A stretch of DNA of 38,880 bases from Spirochaetota bacterium (GTDB taxonomy: Bacteria > Spirochaetota > UBA4802 > JAGODF01), in assembly GCA_026419015.1 (NCBI GenBank), contig JAOAAF010000014.1:1-38880 (forward strand). The letters are read 5' to 3'. Both the position numbers and the translations under genes were made by a program. The first letter of the stretch is position 1, and each line of letters begins with the position of its first letter. This document shows positions 33,735-38,880 of this stretch, piece by piece. The notes beneath the pieces were generated by a model that ran no database searches, was not told where the DNA came from, and saw only the letters and a program-made list of their open reading frames with translations.

Positions 33735-34214
33735 ATGACAGCGAAATATAAGGTTTCCCGCGCAATTGAAGTTGATGCAGATCCGGAAGTGTGCTATGCG
33801 CTTTTGTGCGATTTTGAAAAATATCCCGCGTGGTTTAAATATGTTAGAGAGACAAAGGTGCTTCGAAGCGATGAAAAAGGGATTCCCAACAAAGTTATGT
33901 TTTTATGCGATGTTGTTGTTGGCAACATAGTAAACAAAAGAGGATTTCTTGTGGTAAATGAATATGAATATGATCACGCAAAATATAAGATTACCTATAA
34001 AGTAGTGGATGGGATAGTGAAAGAAGCCGAAGGGTATTATCAATTCAGAAGGCTTATGTCTGGAAAATGCCTTGCAGTGTTTTATATCGATATTAACTTT
34101 GGTTCTCCACTTCCGCAGAAAATAATAAATTTTATGATCGAGCATCTTATGGATGGCGTGTTAGCGATGATCAAAAGCGCATCGGAAAAACTGGTGAAAG
34201 GTGCGCCATTGTGA
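33735..34214 (+). CDS. SRPBCC/START-like ligand-binding protein
   Basis: This is a 159-residue single-domain protein of the polyketide cyclase/SRPBCC type. It begins MTAKYKVSRAIEVDADPEVCYALLCDFEKYPAWFKYVRE, a typical helix-grip fold opening that positions a hydrophobic pocket. The end is a long helix (KIINFMIEHLMDGVLAMIKSASEKLV) that closes the pocket. Such proteins bind lipids or other hydrophobic ligands, or help cyclise polyketides; there is no signal peptide, so it is cytoplasmic. AGGAGGG is unusually close (2 bases) to ATG 33735. It is followed 15 bases later by the membrane AraC regulator and divides the region with the XRE-cupin operon, so it may handle the ligand sensed there (inference). 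Confidence 0.8.
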   Translation: MTAKYKVSRAIEVDADPEVCYALLCDFEKYPAWFKYVRETKVLRSDEKGIPNKVMFLCDVVVGNIVNKRGFLVVNEYEYDHAKYKITYKVVDGIVKEAEGYYQFRRLMSGKCLAVFYIDINFGSPLPQKIINFMIEHLMDGVLAMIKSASEKLVKGAPL

Positions 34215-34229
34215 TGTTTGTTGATAGTT

Positions 34230-36035
34230 ATGCCCCAGTTACTTCTCACGCAATATAGCTATGAACGCATTGTTTTGGTGATTCTCGTTGGCGCACTGCT
34301 ATTTGTGCTTTTCACGCGAAAAAAAAAGTCTGTAGCGAAAAAATATCTTGCGGCGTATTTCATATTTGTCATCCTTTTCAACATTGGCCATCTTATTACT
34401 TATTCGATATTAGTTCCCGCAGGCGCATACGGATGGTATCTTGCCGCGTTAGCGCCATTTGGTCTTGTATGTTTGGTACAATTTGCATATCATTTCCCAC
34501 AGAGATTATTTGTTCGCGAATCGCGAATTGTGCATGCGATCGCAGTTGTGGTATCGCTTCTTGCATTTTTTGATTATCTCTATGGTGCATACCGAAGCCC
34601 GATACACCTTGCTGAAACCGGCTATGGCTCGCAATACGAATCTCCGTGGATCCCTCCCCTCGCTGCAATGCTTTTTTTATGGACTTGGATTGTGTTCGTT
34701 CGGCAGGCAATCCGCATAGAAAAGTTTTCTGGGCGAAATAAAACATCGTTGTGGAAATTACTATGGATTCCGAAAAACCCCGATGCGCGAAAAGCGAGAA
34801 ATTTTGCCCTGGTTGTGCTCTTTGAATTCATAAATACTCTCACCATTGCGCTTTACATGTCATTGCGATTTATACCTTATCAAACGTTGCTTGCAGTAAA
34901 TAATGTTGCCTTTTTGGCAATTTATGTGCTGTATGTGTTTTTTTATATCACGGATGAAATAGAACCGCTTTCGTTTCAGTTCAAAACGATTGGAATTATC
35001 TTTTTTACGGTGCTAGCAATCCTTGGAATAACAGGTTCGCTAACACTCTATCAGTTCGAAGACGCGTACGATGCGGCGAATCGCGCAGAGATGCGGTATG
35101 TGCGCACGGTGATTGCTGAGAAAAGATTTCGCGAATTGCCTACTCACATAACGTTCATCGTTGCTGCAGAAAGAAGAAAAGAAATAGCTGTAATCTTTGC
35201 AAGCGATGTGAACGTCGATGTGTCGCAACTGAGGCAATTGTGGGAATTTGTTCCAGGGCGCATTGGTCTTTCATCGCATCGATATGATTTTGTCAATGCT
35301 GAATTTTTGGAAGAAGGACGGCGGTATTTTGTACGTATGGGCGGAATGAATTTTCATGAGTATATCACGGAGATTTCTCAGGTGCGCTATGGGATTGGAT
35401 ACAGTTTTTTGCATTATCGCCAACTCTTGCACGACAGAGTTATTAAAATGATAGTGATTTTAATACTTGCATTATGCGGATTGCTCATAGCTGTGCCAAT
35501 TGTTGTGAAAATGGGATTGTTGCGGCCTTTTGAGGAATCATTGAAAACAGCCTCCCACGCACGCACATCTGCCGTGGACATCTGTGTACAAGAACGCAAT
35601 TTATTTAACGATGAAAAGATCACTGCACAGCGACATCCCATTGAGAATGAAAGGATTCACCTTGAGCAGGGAAATGGAATGCGCATGGATACTGTGCTTA
35701 CAGAGTCGACCAAAGAAAAAATCGCTCAGGCGTTAGCGTATATTCATGAAAATTATCGATTCGATATCTCTCGGGAAGGGTTGGCATCGTTGGTTTCCAT
35801 GAGCCCAGCGCGTTTTGGAAAGGCATTTAAGATATACACAGGGAAAAAATTGGGGGATTACATAAACGAATTGCGCATTGAAGAAGCAAAGAATTCCCTT
35901 TTAACCACGAATAAGACAATTTCTGAAATTGCTTTCGAAGTTGGATTTGAACAATTGCGCTCATTTAACCGCACGTTTTATCACATTACTGGCATGACCC
36001 CTTCTGAATATCGCGCGCGAACAAAAAAATATTAA
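34230..36035 (+). CDS. Membrane-embedded AraC-family regulator with 7TM-type sensor
   Basis: This is a 601-residue protein with seven or eight hydrophobic helices in residues 12-270. A soluble, probably extracytoplasmic domain follows (about 271-412), then another helix (about 415-435). A C-terminal AraC/XylS DNA-binding domain ends the protein (about 500-601): ISREGLASLVSMSPARFGKAF for the first helix-turn-helix, ISEIAFEVGFEQLRSFNRTF for the second, then TGMTPSEYRAR. It is a one-component system that would carry an envelope signal directly to DNA while staying in the membrane. No kinase or receiver domain is present. ATG 34230 is preferred to the TTG at 34218; neither has a good ribosome-binding site, suggesting coupling to the SRPBCC gene. 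Targets may include the adjacent lipase and the divergent operon. Confidence 0.85.
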   Translation: MPQLLLTQYSYERIVLVILVGALLFVLFTRKKKSVAKKYLAAYFIFVILFNIGHLITYSILVPAGAYGWYLAALAPFGLVCLVQFAYHFPQRLFVRESRIVHAIAVVVSLLAFFDYLYGAYRSPIHLAETGYGSQYESPWIPPLAAMLFLWTWIVFVRQAIRIEKFSGRNKTSLWKLLWIPKNPDARKARNFALVVLFEFINTLTIALYMSLRFIPYQTLLAVNNVAFLAIYVLYVFFYITDEIEPLSFQFKTIGIIFFTVLAILGITGSLTLYQFEDAYDAANRAEMRYVRTVIAEKRFRELPTHITFIVAAERRKEIAVIFASDVNVDVSQLRQLWEFVPGRIGLSSHRYDFVNAEFLEEGRRYFVRMGGMNFHEYITEISQVRYGIGYSFLHYRQLLHDRVIKMIVILILALCGLLIAVPIVVKMGLLRPFEESLKTASHARTSAVDICVQERNLFNDEKITAQRHPIENERIHLEQGNGMRMDTVLTESTKEKIAQALAYIHENYRFDISREGLASLVSMSPARFGKAFKIYTGKKLGDYINELRIEEAKNSLLTTNKTISEIAFEVGFEQLRSFNRTFYHITGMTPSEYRARTKKY

Positions 36036-36041
36036 TCCATA

Positions 36042-36074
36042 TGGACAATTTGAGCCCGCGTTTCAATTTGTCCA
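36042..36074 (+). repeat. Inverted repeat between the AraC regulator and lipase genes
   Basis: TGGACAATTTG (36042-36052) and CAATTTGTCCA (36064-36074) pair over 10 of 11 positions with an 11-base centre. No T-run follows directly, so a terminator is less likely than an operator. It lies after the AraC gene and 83 bases before the lipase start. Confidence 0.45.
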
Positions 36075-36156
36075 GCCAGCACCCTTTTTATTTGATATAT
36101 TAAATCCATAACGACCAGACGGTTTTATTAGACTTAGAAAGGCGGGGGTATTTTAT

Positions 36157-37689
36157 ATGACAAAGAAATGGTGTTTTTTAAGCATTTTTGCCGCGATTTT
36201 TTTGGCATTGATCGCATGTGAAATTGATACGTATAATGAAGGTGCCCAAGAGGGGTCAGAGCCACCCGAAAATGCAATGTTTTACGCTTTCGATGTGCTG
36301 GATGGGCCCCGATATGCCACTACATCGAATGTTAATAACCAGACGAATGTACCAATTTCACAATGGATAACCGTTTCATTTGATTGTGACATCAATCCAT
36401 CAACATTAAATTCGTCGACATTCAAAGTGGTTCGCGCAAGCGACAACGCACTGGTGGAAGGAACGATCAGCTATGCGAATCGAGTTGCAACGTTTAAGCC
36501 GACGTTTCAATTTTATCAGAATGGAAACAAGGTCGAATATAAAGGGCTTCGGCAAAATACGCAATATAAAGTGATTTTGGATGCAGCAAATATTAAAACG
36601 CCATCGGGGCAACCGGCAACTATTACCCAAACAACGTTTACCTTTACTACCGCTGATCTCGATTATGGCATTTATTTTTTAGGTTCAAATGGCGAGTTTG
36701 AAAAATTTGTACCGGAGCGGCCCAATTCTTATTATGATCCCACAAAGCCGGTGATTTTATACATCCATGGGTGGCAAAATGGCACATCGCAAAACAATTT
36801 TGGGAGAGAAAATCCATTCTTCTTCTATGCGGGCTATTGTGGCCTGCTCAACGCAGCGCAAACCTGGCGCAGCAAAGGGTATAATGTTGCCGTTGTGTAT
36901 TGGGCACAATTTGCCGATGAAGGCGAAGTGAAGGATGCAGAAGCAAAGTTGTGGACTGCCAATGGCCCACGCCAGATGCGCTATCGCGTGCAGGATGGAA
37001 GCTATCGGAATTTTTCCACAACGATGAATCTCACCCAACTCATTTATGAAGTGTATCGCCAGGCATTTTCAAATTATACGGGTGGCCATATCCGCATTGT
37101 TGGCCACTCACTTGGAAATCAGCTTGCCACTACCTTAGCATGGACCATTAGCAATGAATATCTCGCAGGAAGAATCTCGGGAAATCTTGTTCCCAAACGG
37201 TTGGTGCTTTTGGATCCGTTTTGGAGCAAGGATGGCAAATCATACCTTGGAGGAAAGTGGACGGGTGAAGTATGCCGTGGGTATGTTCGCGATCTCATTA
37301 TGCGCCATGGCATTGCAATTGAACAATATAAAACATCTGGGCTCGGCGGGCTTGTGGGCGATGAAAATTTAGATATGCGCAAGATGACCGCATTTTTCAG
37401 GATTTGGCCAGATTTTATTAGCACGACCGATCAGACAGCGCAGCATCTCTATGCCTATGTGTGGTATGTTCATTCCGTCAATCAAGCAGCGACCGGAAAT
37501 TATGAAGCGGCCAATGGGGTTGGGGCTGCAGCAAACGACGCACAGGTAAGGTCGCTTATGAACTGGAATTTTTCAACGAATGCACCGCGTACCTCGCCGC
37601 GCTTCTGGTATACGAGTGGCTCGTGCACAAAAACGTGGACAAGTTCCGATGACTATTTCTATAAGCAGGACGGCGTGAACACGTGGTAG
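36157..37689 (+). CDS. Lipoprotein lipase/esterase with N-terminal Ig-like (Big_5) domain
   Basis: This is a 510-residue predicted lipoprotein; the hydrophobic N-terminus ends in LALIAC, so Cys 21 would be lipidated. Residues 55-168 form an Ig-like Big_5 domain (NVPISQWITVSFDCDINPST). Residues 195-450 form an alpha/beta hydrolase: the oxyanion strand ILYIHGWQNG, nucleophile elbow GHSLG with Ser 318, acid Asp 353 in LLDPFW, and a candidate histidine at 430 or 439 in QHLYAYVWYVHS. It most resembles pancreatic-type lipases and would act on lipids or esters at the cell surface. GGCGGGGG lies 8 bases before ATG 36157. It is followed by its own terminator, so it is a single-gene unit, possibly under the membrane AraC regulator. 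Confidence 0.87.
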   Translation: MTKKWCFLSIFAAIFLALIACEIDTYNEGAQEGSEPPENAMFYAFDVLDGPRYATTSNVNNQTNVPISQWITVSFDCDINPSTLNSSTFKVVRASDNALVEGTISYANRVATFKPTFQFYQNGNKVEYKGLRQNTQYKVILDAANIKTPSGQPATITQTTFTFTTADLDYGIYFLGSNGEFEKFVPERPNSYYDPTKPVILYIHGWQNGTSQNNFGRENPFFFYAGYCGLLNAAQTWRSKGYNVAVVYWAQFADEGEVKDAEAKLWTANGPRQMRYRVQDGSYRNFSTTMNLTQLIYEVYRQAFSNYTGGHIRIVGHSLGNQLATTLAWTISNEYLAGRISGNLVPKRLVLLDPFWSKDGKSYLGGKWTGEVCRGYVRDLIMRHGIAIEQYKTSGLGGLVGDENLDMRKMTAFFRIWPDFISTTDQTAQHLYAYVWYVHSVNQAATGNYEAANGVGAAANDAQVRSLMNWNFSTNAPRTSPRFWYTSGSCTKTWTSSDDYFYKQDGVNTW

Positions 37690-37714
37690 GTAAATCCCCC
37701 AGCTTCTTGTGAAG

Positions 37715-37738
37715 AGCGCACCTTTGGTGCGCTTTTTT
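37715..37738 (+). terminator. Intrinsic terminator after the lipase gene
   Basis: AGCGCACC (37715-37722) pairs perfectly with GGTGCGCT (37726-37733) around a 3-base loop, followed by a run of T to 37738. It lies 25 bases after the lipase stop codon. Confidence 0.9.
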
Positions 37739-37935
37739 GTTTTTGAATCATGGTTTGTTGCAGGAATGCGCCGTTTTTTCAAAATTTTTTGAATAACTTT
37801 CAATGTTTTTCTTAGTTTCAACAAGCGGCGAGCAATGCCGGTGCAATGTATGCGATTTTTTTTCATTGAAATGTGAGAACAACGGCACTGTGGACAATCC
37901 ACCGGATGCGACGCAAGACATCATGAACTGAAAAG

Positions 37936-37952
37936 ATTGCATTGAATGCAAT
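37936..37952. repeat. 17-base palindrome (8-base arms, one-base centre)
   Basis: ATTGCATTGAATGCAAT has two perfect 8-base arms around a single G. Its size and symmetry fit an operator, but it is about 175 bases upstream of the nearest predicted promoter, so its role is unclear. Confidence 0.35.
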
Positions 37953-38111
37953 ATTATCAAATGTCCATCGTGCTTTGACCACGCATTTGCCCTGTGCGGT
38001 AAAATGGGATGAAACTGCACGTAAAGTGTTGTTTAGTTTGGTGTGAAAGAGTTATTATATAAACCTTACGCACTTTTGTTTGGTTTGACCCACATTCGAT
38101 GGTTTTTTTGA

Positions 38112-38140
38112 TTGATAGTTTTTATTCGTACGAGTAAAAT
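38112..38140 (+). promoter_or_regulatory. Promoter for the small lipoprotein gene
   Basis: TTGATA (38112-38117) and TAAAAT (38135-38140) are separated by 17 bases. Transcription would start near 38147, just ahead of AAGGAGGT at 38158-38164 and ATG 38171. Confidence 0.6.
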
Positions 38141-38170
38141 AGCCCTTTAATAAAAAAAGGAGGTTGATAC

Positions 38171-38578
38171 ATGAAAACATTCGTTCAGCAATTCATTTTT
38201 TTCATAGCATTTCTCTCGGTTATCGCATTTCTCTCAGGCTGTTGCTTTAGGGATATACGCTATTATTACGAATATATTCCAGGTACGGCGAAAATTACTG
38301 CAATTGAAATTTCACAATATAACCCTGACGGCACTAAGTCCTATCGCGATGTGTTTTTCGATTTCATCCCGCATGACCCTCTTGCACCGCAGCGCTATCG
38401 ATATAAAAACATTTCTGACTCGCACCAACGATTGTTTGTAAATTCTTATGGGAATTTGCATATTTCGTGGGTCACGAAAAAAAATGTGAAAATTGGAAAT
38501 AATTATGCTGCAATTCGAATGGAAAAGAAAAATGGTTGTGGAGGTGCTCCTGTCGTTTTTGATGTTCAGGTTGAATAA
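38171..38578 (+). CDS. Small predicted lipoprotein of unknown function
   Basis: This 135-residue protein has a hydrophobic N-terminus ending in AFLSGC, a good lipobox, so it should be anchored in the envelope. The mature part is strand-rich (KITAIEISQYNPDGTKSYRD, then NLHISWVTKKNVKI) and may be a single beta-sandwich. I recognise no family. An AAGGAGG ribosome-binding site and a consensus-like promoter make it a secure gene. Its stop codon directly abuts the stop of the convergent hydrolase gene. In size and style it resembles the frameshifted small lipoprotein at 19992, but I cannot show homology by eye. Confidence 0.8.
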   Translation: MKTFVQQFIFFIAFLSVIAFLSGCCFRDIRYYYEYIPGTAKITAIEISQYNPDGTKSYRDVFFDFIPHDPLAPQRYRYKNISDSHQRLFVNSYGNLHISWVTKKNVKIGNNYAAIRMEKKNGCGGAPVVFDVQVE

Positions 38579-38880
38579 TCATTTTTCCCATTTTTTATTT
38601 ATCACATAATCGAAGACAATTTTACCCGCTTCATTGCCGTGAGTGGCAGAGTTGCTTTCCATTTCGAGGTATTCTGCATTTTTTATAATCGATGCCATGC
38701 GCTGTAGCGCTTCGGCGCTGTGGAGGGTATCGGTTTTTGCTCCAATGATGAGGCAGGGAGTGGTGATTTTGTGCAGCCTATCCCACGACGAATATTTCAT
38801 GAGAGCAATGGCATTTGCTTTAAGCTTGTAAGGATCTGCAGTATCGAGCGTGCGTTCGTATTTGCGCATTTGCTCGGCTG
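38579..38880 (-). CDS. Alpha/beta hydrolase, C-terminal part
   Basis: This is the 3' end of an alpha/beta hydrolase gene; the frame remains open at the right edge, so the start lies outside the window and the ATG at 38869 is internal. The visible 100 residues include the acid-residue strand TPCLIIGAKTDTLHSAEAL, where Asp would be catalytic. They also include ESNSATHGNEAGKIVFDYVI, where the histidine of the triad lies in THG. The nucleophile elbow is not in the window. Substrate and neighbours are unknown. The gene ends head-to-head with the small lipoprotein without any gap. Confidence 0.8.
   Translation of the reverse strand, partial: AEQMRKYERTLDTADPYKLKANAIALMKYSSWDRLHKITTPCLIIGAKTDTLHSAEALQRMASIIKNAEYLEMESNSATHGNEAGKIVFDYVINKKWEK

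Larger units (their letters stand above)
37739..38170. other. Intergenic region without a clear gene
   Basis: There are 432 bases between the lipase terminator and the next lipoprotein. Minus-strand frames exist (up to 90 codons) but lack ribosome-binding sites, signal peptides or recognisable motifs, so I do not call them. The stretch holds a 17-base palindrome at 37936-37952 and, near its right end, the promoter for the small lipoprotein. Confidence 0.5.

Noticed and set aside
37573-38020. Two minus-strand frames downstream of and overlapping the lipase end
   Set aside because: One crosses the lipase terminator and its coding region; neither has a start signal, a signal peptide or protein-like repeats of hydrophobic residues.
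1-38880. CRISPR arrays, transposons, integrases, tRNA or rRNA genes
   Set aside because: I found no regularly spaced repeats, transposase or integrase motifs, or cloverleaf-like sequences in the intergenic regions read by eye.

Overview
This is a gene-dense, moderately AT-rich chromosomal segment (judged by eye). It carries about 32 recognisable protein genes. I see no tRNA, rRNA, CRISPR array, insertion sequence or phage gene. Several secreted proteins have lipoprotein signal peptides with relaxed lipoboxes (FVQC, LIQC, LIAC, LSGC). There are membrane-anchored TPR proteins and a PhoH-PgpH-YbeY operon. With the flavodiiron protein and citrate synthase, this suggests an anaerobic or microaerophilic diderm, plausibly of the Spirochaetota. 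That placement is inference (about 40 % sure) and no marker here settles it.

Layout. 1-4575: tryptophan operon trpG(partial)-D-C-F-B-A, with every junction overlapping. 4658-6189: a well-formed promoter and a DUF151 nuclease gene, then an RDD membrane protein. 6190-8024 (minus): secreted TPR protein and an orphan OppF-type ATPase, translationally coupled. 8164-12139: membrane TPR protein with a degenerate Mrr-like C-terminus, a lipoprotein, and an APC amino-acid permease. 12281-17922: aspS, then phoH-pgpH-ybeY. 17923-20317: a structured intergenic region, a fibronectin-III lipoprotein and a frameshifted small lipoprotein, closed by a strong terminator.

20457-28777 (all minus): phosphoglucomutase, FprA flavodiiron protein, zinc-ribbon/PH membrane protein, two tandem paralogous mini-proteins with four conserved cysteines, and a four-gene operon. 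That operon encodes a RimB-like aspartyl protease, an inactive transglutaminase fused to a multi-helix membrane domain, a RimK-like ATP-grasp ligase and a zinc-ribbon methyltransferase. 29161-31091: UPF0316 membrane protein and citrate synthase. 31095-33568 (minus): XRE-cupin regulator, ATP-grasp ligase, methyltransferase. 33735-36035 (plus, divergent): SRPBCC protein and a polytopic membrane AraC regulator. The two divergent units share a promoter region built on an inverted repeat that contains both -35 boxes. 36157-38880: a lipoprotein lipase with an Ig-like domain, a small lipoprotein, and the C-terminus of an alpha/beta hydrolase.

The least described parts are the ligase/protease/inactive-transglutaminase operon with its added methyltransferase, the XRE-cupin/ATP-grasp/methyltransferase unit facing the membrane AraC regulator, the tandem cysteine mini-proteins, and the membrane TPR protein with a decayed nuclease-like domain. 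The housekeeping operons look ordinary.
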